From positions 736,425 through 800,424 of the forward strand of contig JACTAT010000015.1 in NCBI GenBank assembly GCA_014526335.1: a DNA stretch of 64,000 nt, in the 5' to 3' direction. This stretch comes from Chrysaora quinquecirrha (taxonomy: Eukaryota > Cnidaria > Scyphozoa > Semaeostomeae > Pelagiidae). Below are positions 26,001 to 36,348 of this stretch, piece after piece; positions within the stretch are counted from its first letter, which is position 1, and every line of letters begins with the position of its first letter. The notes under the pieces are model-generated. The model had not been told where the DNA came from. It saw nothing but the letters and a program-made list of their open reading frames with translations, and ran no database searches. The position numbers and the translations under genes were made by a program.

Positions 26001-29000
26001 CAATATAGTAAAAAGTCTCAAGATCAACCCTTGTCTTTATTTTCCTTTAAATTGCTTGATCGATGAAGAAACCAATTAACGCCCATTTCTGACGGAAGAA
26101 ATCAGGTTTATTAGAGACGGGCGTTTTACAGAGACCGGGCGTTTATTAAGTTTGTCAAGCTTTTAGGGGATCATTTAACGGAGACAGACGTTTAAAAGAG
26201 GCTGGGCGTTTATTAAGCTTGTCAAGCTTTTAGGGGACATTTATTGGAGACGGGCGGTTTAAAAGACGCTGGGCGTTTATAAGAGCATTTACGGTGATAA
26301 ATTTCTACCCAAATCATAATGATTAACATGAATTAACTAACTGACTCTCTGTTCAAACAGAAAATTCTCCTCCTCGCCGCCGCCCTCCTGGTTGGTCACC
26401 CTTACGAGATTGGTGGAGTAAAGATACGTATCCTCCTGGTGGAGACACACCTATGTCCCCCCCACGTAAGCTAACTTCATTCATACCGTAGAAGCTCTAA
26501 ACGTGGGCGCCCATTAGATATTGGTGATTGACATGAAATGACTAACTGATTTTTTATTCAAACAGAAAATTCTCCTCCTCACCGCCCCTTACCAGGATCG
26601 CTTTCAGCTTTATACCCACCACGTAAGCTAACTTCATTCTAACCATAGTAGAAGCCCCAAAGGGGGTCACTCAATAAGGTTGAAGCGCTTATTATTCAGA
26701 ATAAACAATAATAAAGATAATAAATAAAGAATAAAGAATTCCCCAAATCGTAATGATTAACATGAATTAACTAACTGACTCTCTGTTCAAACAGAAAATT
26801 CTCCTCCTGGCCACCCCTTAAAAGGCAAACGTCCTTGGTGGAGTGAAGATACGTATCCTCCTGGTGCAGACACACCTATGTCCCCCCCACGTAAGCTAAC
26901 TTCATTCTTACAGTAGAAGCTCTAAAGGAAACGGGGGTGCCCATTAGATATTGGTGATTGACATGAGATAACTACAGTTGACATCCGCTATCTCGACTGC
27001 CCGCTATCTCGAACATTCGCTATCTCGAACGATTTTTCATTTCCCCTCTAAGGGTTTGTATAGAAAAATCGTCCGCTATCTCGAACCCCGTTATCTCGAA
27101 CATTCGCTGTCTCGAACCATTTTCGACTTCCCATGGAGGAAAACCTGCTCTTTCTCTCGAACTTTGCCAAATTTTCTGCTGAACTGGATAAAGAGACAGG
27201 CTGAAAATATGTATAAGTTCGCCTAGTGGAGCGGGAATGGCAGCAGCTAAGTGATATGCTGCCCATGTATACAATAGATGAAGCTGTTCTCTTTCGAGAT
27301 ATGCTGCATCGCCATTATCTCAATTTCACCAATGGAATGGATGCAAGCAGACAAGCTTTGAATCCTATGTAAAAAATAACTGACTTGTTTGATGAAATTT
27401 GGGATCAGTAACCCTGCATGTTAATAGGGGTTCCTTTTCTGACTTAAAAGCTATAATTTTTTATATTTATATGGGGCATCCGTTATTTCGAACATTCGCT
27501 ATCTCGAACAAATTCCAGTTTCCCTTGGGAGTTCGAGATAGCGGATGTCAACTGTAACTGATTTTTATTAAAACAGAAAATTCTCCTCCTCGCCGTCCCT
27601 TACCTGGATCGCTTTCAGCTTTATACCCAGCACGTAAGCTAACTTCATTCTAACCATAGTAGAAGTCCCGAAAGGGAGTCGCTAATTAGGTTTGGAGCAC
27701 TAAGATAATCAATAAAGAACAAAGAATTCCCCAAATCATAATGATTAACAAAAATTAACTAATTCTTTATTTAAATAGAAAATCATCCTCCTGGTTGGTG
27801 TCTACATGGTAGCACTGTTCCGTTAGCCCCACCACGCAAGCTTAGTTTATCCTAACCTCAAAAGAAGCCCCAAAGGGGGGAGCTTATTAGAGATGGAGCG
27901 CTTATTAGTGAGACAAAAGAATAATGAATTGAATTTATCCAAATCATAATGATTAACATGAATTAACGAACTGACTCTCTGTTTAAACAGAAAATTCTCC
28001 TCCTGGCCACCCCTTAAAAGGCAAACGTCCTTGGTGGAGTGAAGATACGTATCCTCCTGGTGCAGACACACCTATGTCCCCATCACGTAAGCTAACCTCA
28101 TTCTTACCGTGGGAGCTCTAAACGGGGGCGCCCATTAGATATTGGTGATTGACAAGAAATAACTAACTGATTTTTTATTCAAACAGAAAATTCTCCTCCT
28201 CGCCGCCCCTTACCTGGATCTCTTTCAGCTTTATACCCACCACGTAAGCTAACTTCATTCTTACCATAGTAGAAGCCCCAAAGGGGGCCGTATATTAGAG
28301 ATGGAGTTACACAAATAATAATAATTATCTTATATTAACTAACTGTCTTTGTTATTCAAACAGAAAATTCAACTTCTGGCCTCCCCAAACCTGCTAAACG
28401 TTTCCCTCCTGGATTTTCACCCTTACGAAACTCACCACGCAAGCTAACCTCATTCTAACCATAGAAGCTGAAAAAGAAGCGCTCATTAGGGTTGAGGTGC
28501 TTATCAGTGAGAATAAAGCATAATGAATTGGATTTATCCAAATCATAATGATTAACATGAAATAACTTATTGACTTTTTATTCAAACAGGAAATTCGTCG
28601 AAATGGTCGCCCTTACAAGAGCCCCGCCGCCCTCCTGGTTGGACACCCTTACGAGAACCCCGCCGCCCTCCTGGTTGGACACCCTTACGAGACCCAGCAC
28701 GTAAGCTTACTGCCTTCTAACCGTAGAAGCCCAAAAGGGGGCGCTCAGTAGAGAGACGGCGCACATGAGTGAGAATAAAGAATAATGAATTTATCCACAT
28801 CATATCAATTAACATGAGTTAACTAAATGATTGTTTTATTCAAACAGAACATCCTCCCAATATAATGGATTACACCGATTCACACGTACCTATGAGCCCA
28901 CCACGTAAGCTTACTTCATGCTACTCATAGTAGAAGCCCCAAAAGGGGGCGCCTATGATGGGGCGCTCATCAGTGAGAATACAGAATAATGAGTTAACAC

Positions 29001-32000
29001 TAATCATAATGATTAACATTAATTAACTAACTGATTTTTTATTCAAACAGAACCAGCAGCATGGCCTCCTTCTGGTTTGCCTTTACCTGGTGTACTGACA
29101 CCTTTATATCCACCACGTAAGCTAACTTTACGCTAACCTTAACTTCAATTAATTGATTCTTAACCTTAAACCTTGACTTGTCACAAGTCTCAGTTCCGAT
29201 TGATCCTTGAAAGGTAACTACGCAGGAGCAACCCCTACGGAGGAGCAACAAGCATAGCAAGTGATTAGACGTATTACAAGAGCTGTAGTTATCGCTATTG
29301 AGTCTATGCTGGACGCTCAAACTGCAAATCTTTGAGATGAAATTGAGGAAAAGGTGGGAAGAAGATGACTAGCCAATCAGAGATGGCTCCAGAAGGTTGG
29401 AGTCGTTGACCACTTTTTAAGCTGAAAGATTATGAATCTCAGCTATACACCCATCTAGCAAGTGATGGAAACTCTCGCTGTGCTCGTTCACTCCTCCGGT
29501 TTCTATCATTCATAGATAAATTCATAGGAATACTATACTTAAAATCTAAAATTTTTACTTGGAAGGGCAATGGGGCAATTCACTCCTTTGAATCTCGTAC
29601 ACCCATTGCGGAGGGTTTCTATCACTTTCATAGGAATCCCTTAAAAATCTTTTTACTTGGAAGGGAATCTAATACTTCTATTTACTAGGGTGCCTTTCAT
29701 GGGACTAATAAATCTTATTTGGGTTAGTACTCCGCTTCGCGGTTTAGAAACTCATGTGATATGCTTAACTTTAATGGCAAATACTAGGAAAGCTTTTTCT
29801 GCGAATGGCATACCATGGTTGACGGATTCGAATCTGGACTGCATTATCAGAGAGCTTACGAAATTTGGGGATTAACAGGTCAATAAAATTGTTGAGTAAC
29901 TTTATAACGTTGCTCCTTCAATTTGGCTTTGTGTTTGGGCAGTGCTGAGCCTGCTTCAGTGCCGTACTTATTCATGTACATCAAACTTCATAGATATATC
30001 TACAGGAGCAGAATGACCGCTTGCTGCATATAAGTATAATATAGGTGAAAGGAGAAGGCGAGATAATGGAATACGCACCAGGCAGTACGAGCTTAGAGGA
30101 CCTTGAGCCTTGCCATAAGCCGTGACGATACCATTACCGGGGCACGACATATTTCAAAGACTTAAAAGAAGGAATTGTGTGTACTAATTGTTCTCTCAAT
30201 TTTCAATCTATAGAGGTTCCACCACCAGCAGTGCCAGGCCAGTATCCACCAGGCCCAGTGCCACCACCAGGTCCAGTACCACCACCAGGTCCGGTCCCAC
30301 CACCAGCACCTGTACCTGGTCCCGAGCAACCAGTACCTGCACCTGATGGCAGTGGTGCACCACCTCCTGATGCAGGCAGCGGAGCACCAGCTCCTGATGC
30401 TGAACAACAGCCAGCTCCAGACGCAGGACAAGGACAAGCACCAGCTCCCGACGCAGGACAAGGACAAGCACCAGCTCCCGATGCAGGACAAGGACAAGCA
30501 CAGCCGGCACCAGGACAAGATCAACAAGACCAAGATCAAGAGGATCAGCAAGATCAACAGGATCAACAAGACCAACAAGATGATCAACAAGACGATCAAC
30601 AAGATGATCAACAAAAACAACAACAAGTTCAGCAAAAGCAACAAAGACAACAATACAAGCAGGTAATTTCTGAACAACGTCTAGTATTAATTCTGAAAAT
30701 TTTAAGAAACGCTTTGAACTAAAGAAAAAATTATGATATTAAAATAGGTTAAATTAGAAGATACACTATTCTTTCTGCATCTGCGTTGCAAGATATCCAA
30801 AACTGGAGAAGCAAAAGGGCGTGGTCAAAGAAAATTAAGGCGTGGATTAAAGAAAAACAACCAACTCCTTTCCGACGACATTTCAGCATCATATTTAGCC
30901 AATATAAAAAAGTCCATCTTGGCGATGATCGGGGGGCGACTGCATACAAACCCCCCAGTTGCGACTGCAAACTGTGTTGACTGTCTGCGACTGAAAACCC
31001 CCCGTGCCCCCCTTGGCTACGCAACTGTAGCATCCATTGAAACAAGGAAGAATATTTAAGACATGAATACTCAGTTAAATTCTTTTTCAATTAAGAATGC
31101 GTTCCATAACTGTATGTGACAATTACAATGTTTAATTAGATGGAGAAGAGTTTATTTATGGGTCTTCCAGAAGGGTACTACGTCGATGCTTCGAAGGAGG
31201 CGCTCTTTCGACAGACACCTTCATTTTACTTACTGAAACAACAAGACTGCAAAAACTTTCTATCTGAATCACAGAAAGAGAATGACACCTTGCCATGCCC
31301 AGATTATGGCCTGCTTCACTACCTATAGCTTCGTGTAAAATAAACTGTACATAATGCATTGCATTTAGTAAGGTTTGTTCTTAGCGCTGTTAAGTCATCC
31401 GGTTCATTCCATCCATTCCATCCATTCAAAAACTTTTAAGAAACTTTTAGCACTAAAATCTTTGAAATTGGTCGAAAAAAGAAGCTTTGAGGAGTAAAGC
31501 TGGAGGCAGCTTTCTTATTTCGAAAAACACCCTTTTAATGTAACTCGTAAATCTTAGTCCTGCGAAGTTCCCTAGATTAATACTTTCCTAAGGGCAACCA
31601 TCTGCTTCGTTCGCAATTGAAGTTCAATGTTACCAAATGAACTATTTATTCGAAGGCTGACGATGAAGAAAAGAGCTCCAAGAAGCACAGTTCGATGGAG
31701 ACGATGATGAGGAAGATGGAAGAGCCGTAAAAGTACAAGCTGCAAAGAAGGAAAAGAAAGGAAAGAAAAAGTCCAAGAAAGGACACAAGAAATCAAAATC
31801 ATCAAAGAAGAGCAACGGTGAGAAGCCTTTACCTCACACAACATAATCAAATATTCTTATTTTTATGCTAATACATTATCTTATATATCACACTGCCATA
31901 TTACCAAAAATACTATCAATATTGGTTCACAGAGAGGTTTTCGAGGCAATGATGCCCCCATTCAGTTTCTTAGCGTAGCCAGAGGATTAATACCGGAGGG

Positions 32001-33327
32001 GCAAAGAATATCCTAGTTCCGTTATTGCTTATCAAACCGAGACTAACTGACTTATTACACGAGTCCCCATTAACACACATTAACCCTAGTCAAAGCGTTA
32101 CTAACACCAAACTGAGATCGCACGATCAGGTCAAAAATATAGCCGTTTGTTTATGAGTCGTAGTTTGGGCATCCAGCAATTCAACTTGATGTTGACAGCA
32201 ATGAATCTGCCCCAACATTCTTGGTCGTTTCGCCCTACAGCCGTACTTGCAATTCATTACTTGTTTTGCTACTTAAACAATCACCAGTGTCATGGTAAGA
32301 GATTTGGGGGTAAAGCCCATAATCTAAGCAATCAATTAACTGATAAACTACATGAAAGAAGTTATCCGCGTTTGCATTATTTCAGGTTAGGCTAAGTGAG
32401 ACAAATAACTTTAGATGGGTTGGGCGAAAGGTCTTAGAAGGGGAGTGAAAAGGAAGTTAGGCAAATTGATGGTTTGAGGAGAGGTCTTGAAATCCTGTCC
32501 CTTGTTAGTGATCCTGATGATCATTTAAGCTCTATAACTTAATAATTCTTCTAACAACTGAAATCTGGATTATCTTTCTAATTCATAGGTCAAAACCGTG
32601 GTACAGTTATAAGCCATTCCACAAACAGAATATCTCAGTCCCCTAATGCCCCTCATCTACAACATGCCTTGTCTCACACATCTTCTCACTCTCGTATCAA
32701 ATCAGGAAAAAGACGCAGAAGAAGCCTGTCAGAAATCATCATGAACGAAGATGGTGAACAGAGCAACCAGCCAGAAGCAGAAGAACAGGAAGATGCTAAT
32801 GCACGTAGTGGGGTGAAGGCTGCAGAGGAACAGGAAGAAGAAAGCGAAGAGGTAGCAGACAAAACAAGTCGTAAGAGTGGTGGAGAGCAGCCAGAGGAGC
32901 TTGATGAAGAAGAAGATAAAGAGGAAGAGGAAGAAGCGGAAGATGAGGATGAGGAGGAGGATGATGGAAAGAAGAAGAAGAAGAAGAAGAAGGAAGAAAA
33001 GGTTAAATTAGTACCAGTTCCTGTACCAGGTCCTCCACCACCACCACCACCACCACCAGTTTATCCACCACCCCCAGAACTCCCACCACCTCCACCTCCA
33101 CCAGAGCTTCCCCCACCACCTCCACCACCACCACCACCCCCACCACCAGAGGTTCCACCACCACCACCACCACCACCACCACCCCACCACCAGAGTATCC
33201 ACCACCACCACCACCACCACCAGCAAAGAAGAAGAAGGCTGGAAAGAAAGCTAAATTTTCAAAGGTAAAGAAGAGCAAGGGAAGAAGCAAATTGCGTCAT
33301 CTTTCACACAAGAAGAGCAGGAATTAA
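20090..33327 (+). CDS. Gene B: secreted Pro/Gln/Asp-rich protein, mini-exons
   Basis: This is the paralogue of gene A. Exons: 20090-20144 (signal peptide MRIFTYLLIACLIIGLINA), 21527-21594 (Lys-rich), 22371-22740 (Gln/Pro-rich, ending FPPEGKFDEGKEDGSGSG), twelve mini-exons within 24669-29116, 30214-30662 (Pro-rich, then APDAGQGQ and DQQD repeats), an acidic/Lys-rich exon ending at 31817, and 32589-33327. All junctions from exon 1 to 30662 keep phase. The acidic exon is the weak point: its best acceptor (GCTGACG at 31656) gives a stop, and 31691 (cacag|TTC) is the only phase-0 choice I see. The last exon adds a Glu/Lys-rich stretch, polyproline and a basic tail absent from A, but a one-base shift at 33182-33185 breaks it. 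Role unknown; an extracellular, disordered, cross-linkable matrix protein is an inference. Confidence 0.65.
20155..20600 (+). repeat. Minisatellite in intron 1 of gene B
   Basis: A unit of roughly 32 bases, CTCTTATGTGCCTATAGAAC plus a variable ACTA-rich part, is repeated about a dozen times just inside the intron. The signal-peptide frame stays open through the first units, so an unspliced transcript would encode a short SISYVPIELG-type repeat before stopping. Confidence 0.8.
20601..21526 (+). other. Rest of intron 1 of gene B
   Basis: Unique-looking AT-rich DNA runs up to the acceptor (gttttgactag, ending at 21526). Short open frames on both strands look like chance. No transposon ends were recognised. 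Confidence 0.45.
22741..24668 (+). other. Intron between exon 3 and the mini-exon array of B
   Basis: The donor gtaagt follows TATCCTCCAC. The intron includes a degenerate tract rich in TTCCCACTGATTCCC-type repeats (about 22985-23600) and a TIR element (23963-24321). The acceptor is gttcaaacag, the same form used by the mini-exons. Confidence 0.55.
23963..24321. mobile_element. TIR element with ACACTCTTTTTTTATAAGAAC ends (1)
   Basis: ACACTCTTTTTTTTATAAG at the left is mirrored by the reverse of ACACTCTTTTTTTATAAG at the right. The interior has GAACACGAGCCTGGATTTTG and AAGAACAGATTAAGAACATT, both shared with the copy at 25639-25981. It is non-autonomous and lies in an intron of gene B. Confidence 0.7.
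25639..25981. mobile_element. TIR element with ACACTCTTTTTTTATAAGAAC ends (2)
   Basis: This is a second, more diverged copy of the element at 23963-24321, sharing TATAAGAACACGAGCCTAG and the AGAACAGATTAAGAACATT segment. The interior has a run of G at about 25801. It lies in the intron between the first two mini-exons. Confidence 0.65.
26080..26290 (+). repeat. Tandem GGGCGTTTATTAAG repeats
   Basis: GACGGGCGTTTTA, GGGCGTTTATTAAGTTTGTC and TTTAGGGGACATTTA alternate three or four times in the same intron; a related phrase lies at about 24905-24960. This is a short decayed tandem array. Confidence 0.55.
26975..27554 (+). mobile_element. Tigger-like DNA transposon in a mini-exon intron
   Basis: The 580-bp element starts CAGTTGACATCCGCTATC and ends with its inverse, GATAGCGGATGTCAACTG, flanked by TA on both sides. 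Internal GCTATCTCGAACATTCGC repeats lie near both ends. A CAGTTGA start with a TA duplication fits the Tigger/pogo group of Tc1/mariner elements. It has no intact transposase. The right end is only 22 bases from the mini-exon at 27577, and neighbouring introns show the empty site ATAACTAACTGATTTT. Confidence 0.8.
29765..29965 (-). mobile_element. tRNA-derived SINE (family 1, diverged copy)
   Basis: This copy has GGATTCGAATCTGG in place of the B box and the shared neighbouring phrase ending TGGCATACC. It is more decayed than the copies at 9.2 and 17.7 kb. A GGGGCAATTCACTCC repeat lies just to its left (about 29571-29700). Confidence 0.4.
30663..31655 (+). other. Intron between the DQQD exon and the Lys-rich exon of B
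   Basis: The donor gtaatt follows TACAAGCAG. Open frames at 30786-30980 and 31140-31328 lack splice sites that fit and look like chance. A missing small exon here could explain the phase problem of the next exon. Confidence 0.4.
33182..33185 (+). other. One-base frameshift point in the polyproline tract of B
   Basis: The tract reads CACCCCACCACCAGAG here, but CACCCCCACCACCAGAG one repeat earlier (33137-33141). The four-C run moves translation from the Pro frame into a His/Arg frame that stops at 33268. With the other frame the tail would be PPPEYPPP, then AKKKKAGKKAKFSKVKKSK and a stop at 33325-33327. Either a real frameshift or a base-call error in a simple repeat. Confidence 0.7.
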
Positions 33328-36300
33328 ATTCTTTACACCATAGCCTATGGGATACAATCATGTATCCTTGTTCCTATTACATCTCAAAATTATCAAAATC
33401 TGCTTTGCTATAAAAAAAGAACAATCTAGTTTGATAACTTGAAGGCTGATGCTCATTGTATCACTTGAAAGATTTGTATTCATTTTAAATTAAATGCCTT
33501 TAAATCAGTTGTATGACATGACTTTTGGATTTACAAACAGTCCATAGTTGAAGTAATGTAAAAAGAGCGTTTTGTAACTCTGCAAAATATGATGACTGAA
33601 TACTCAGTTTTTTTAACAGTGACTGTATTTAAACGGTCTCAGTATTGATATAATCTTGCAATTATAAATAAGGTCATTGATATTTCAAATCGATGGTGTT
33701 TCTTTCATCTTTTCATTCTTAGGGCCTGGTTATAAGAAGGAAACTGTCCTGCTTTACCAAGACTGGACGTTTTGCTGAGATCTAGCCTCTACTGCTATTT
33801 CTTTGTGTTTTTCACATTTTGGTTATATGATAAAATTTCTTCCTGGCAAATTGGGATCCTGTTTGCATGTAAACGGAATCTCAGCTAGGTGGGATGATTT
33901 TTATCCATATAAACACAATTCATCCTGCTTAGCTGGGACAATTTTCACCCTCAGAGTTATACGCATGAGTAATACAAGCATTATTGAAAAAAAGTTTTAT
34001 CCATTACTGATAAGACAGCCGCTACAGGTGAAGGTGCCAAAACAAAGCAGTTTAGATGGTCTTCGGCTATGGTAGAAGATCTTTTAAATGAGAAATAAAA
34101 TCTAAATTTCTCACCTTAAGAGAAAAATGTCCCATCCCGTTAAGCTGGGATAATTTTTCTTCATATCACACCAGGACAATACCCTCGTAAATTTTCATCC
34201 CGTCTAGATGAGACAATTTATTCCATATAACCAGCTCCTTAGTTTTGCTTGATTGGCTAGCATTGCATACAGCATCATCAATTATATTGCGTAATACGTA
34301 AGCCTATGTGGCTGCCATAAAGGCAAGTTAAAAAGTGCGTGGAAGCACATGTAGGCTATCGTTACTTGAACCTTCAATGGAGAAGCCAAAAATAACAAAT
34401 AGACTCCATTGAACACCTTCATCCCACAAGCAGCACAATTGAATTCACCCCTATACATTTTTATTTCTTGTTGAATGTTTATAGCTTGAAAATACTTGAA
34501 AATTAACCAAAAACTTGCTTCTCATCTGCCAAATGAAACAGCATGAAAATAAGACTAAAGACTGACAGACTGAATGTCAAAAAACCAGTTTATTTATCCT
34601 TTTTTGCAATATTTTGTTAAAAATCTTATAGGAGTTACTCAGAAAAGGATATACAACGAAAACGAGTTGAGGTCAGCAAAGCAGCCTAGCCGGACACAGT
34701 ACTTCCCAGTCGAGCCGCTTGGTGGTTTTTTAGGCCATAAACCCTTTTTGTAGGTATTCAAAACATCTATCTACCTCTATCTACCTAGCTAGAGCTGGGG
34801 GATGCTGCTCCCCTGCTGATCCGATCACCAAATGTCACTGAGCGGCACTTTCTGCAGCAGTGAAAAGATGAAATGCGAATAAATGACAAAATAAATTTAC
34901 CTTTGCGTTGAGGTTCATTAGATTTTCGAGGAATCAAACTTTCCCGCCAGCCTTCCTTTCACTAGGCCAAATTCGCTTTCTCGATGATGTAGAATAACAT
35001 GCACTGAATTAGGATGGTTGCGCTGCGCACTCTATCGGCTCGGTGGACCAGTGCTCAATTCCATTCTGCACCGTTCACGGGTTTTCAGTGCGGTACTGCG
35101 GTTAACCATCAGGCAGGTTCTAGCTCTAGTCTTTCTATCGATGTTGATGAAAGACGGGCGTTTCATGACATATGCGTAAAATATTGATGCTTTAGATACT
35201 CTATGCTGCAAGAGAAGAGGAAGGGATGTAGTCTGCGGAGCGGACGTAGGAAGCTTCTAAAAAGCTGAGTGGGGCTGAGGGGGGCAAGGAAAAAGGGAAA
35301 CTTGAAAACGCCGCTATTGCGGACACACAATGGTTAAGCTCAGGTCAGCTCTGTTTGAGTCACGTAGTTTGGGCATGCAAAACGGCAAAACAGAGAAAAG
35401 TCTTTCTTGCAATAGCCACGGACACGACTCATTCTCAAAAGTTCGCACTTAGTTTAGAAGAATTTCCTGCCTGCACGAAGGTTTTTTTTCTGATAAGGAG
35501 AGCCTACACTTTGAAAGAAAAGAATTAAAGGCTATGCGCGTTAAAGAAAGCAATTCGATACAGAGAAAAGGAAAGGATACTATTCGTCATTGACTTTACG
35601 AAAATTGAGGGGGCGGTCAATAGCCCCCCCATGCGTTTCTCCTTTGCCCATATCTATCTTTGATAGCTGGTATTGAGTTATCATAAGATAGCGCTTCCTT
35701 AACCCTATCTGTACTGGGGGTTGGTTATTTTCATACCTATTTCAATAGCAGATGAATTCTCAATAATTTCTCTTCAATAAACCACGCATGTTTTTATATT
35801 GATTTATTATCATTATTATTCATCAATTCATATATATATATACAAAAATATTTGTTTCTTAAAATATTGTATAGCTACTACTTCCTGGCTACAATTTAAG
35901 CTACTCTCAGATGCATATTTATCGTCCCTTCCTACTAGTTAATTGTCAAAAACTTCTCTAAGCCCACACTTATTACGACCCAAGATTATTAGATTTTCCC
36001 AAGATGTGCACCATTTTGCGCTTTGGTAAAAGTTAAGATGAAATTCCAGAAGCACAAGAGATTTGTTACCTTCAGTCCTTATGAAAACAATTCCTTATTG
36101 ATGTCATTACTGATACCTCTTACAGGCATAGTGTAAACGGACCTTAAAGGGGGGCGGGTTTAGAGTAAACATCCCTGGATATTTTAGAGTCGAGCACCGC
36201 CATCCGCGGGGTAGGGAATCTAGCCCCTTAATCATCAACCTAATAACGTAGCCCTACCTTAAACTTGTGTCACATTCTATACCCTAATATCCTTGCATTT

Positions 36301-36348
36301 TCATTAATCCAGTCTTAAGTATGTTTCAAAGTACAAAATCTCTATATT
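33328..36348. other. Intergenic spacer between convergent genes
   Basis: Gene B (plus) and the SGNH gene (minus) converge across this 3-kb spacer. The left end is probably the 3' UTR of B. No exon, transposon ends or tandem array were recognised in the rest; a short run of TATATATA lies near 35830. Short open frames here carry no family signal. Confidence 0.5.

Larger units (their letters stand above)
24669..29116 (+). repeat. Array of 12 tandem phase 1-1 mini-exons in gene B
   Basis: Coordinates: 24669-24773, 26361-26465, 26566-26622, 26795-26890, 27577-27633, 27779-27835, 27991-28086, 28187-28243, 28364-28438, 28590-28700, 28848-28904 and 29051-29116. Lengths are 57, 66, 75, 96, 105 or 111, all multiples of three, and every boundary splits a codon after base 1, so any mini-exon can be skipped or added without a shift. 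Most begin as QNSPP and end PP before a CCAC|gtaagc donor. Types recur: PLPGSLSALYPP (three copies), KGKRPWWSEDTYPPGADTPM (two copies) and RRPPGWSPLRDWW. Introns are also homologous: they share TAACTTCATTCTAACC after the donor and ATTAACTAACTGA near the acceptor, so the unit duplicated is exon plus intron. Two donors are GC (27836 and 28439). Gene A has no counterpart. Confidence 0.9.

Noticed and set aside
26978..27274. Open frames with SRTIFHFP repeats on both strands
   Set aside because: They lie in the Tigger-like element, recur in the 52.1-kb copy and come from its short inverted subrepeats; there is no transposase signature.
30162..30677. Leu-rich minus-strand open frame opposite gene B
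   Set aside because: It is the shadow of the DQQD repeat exon in gene B; no independent start or splice support.
30786..31328. Two plus-strand open frames of about 62 residues as extra exons of gene B
   Set aside because: No acceptor and donor pair gives the required phase; composition is unlike the rest of the gene. A missing exon here is still possible.
33003..33290. Gly/Val-rich minus-strand open frames
   Set aside because: They are the reverse of the polyproline CCA repeats in gene B.
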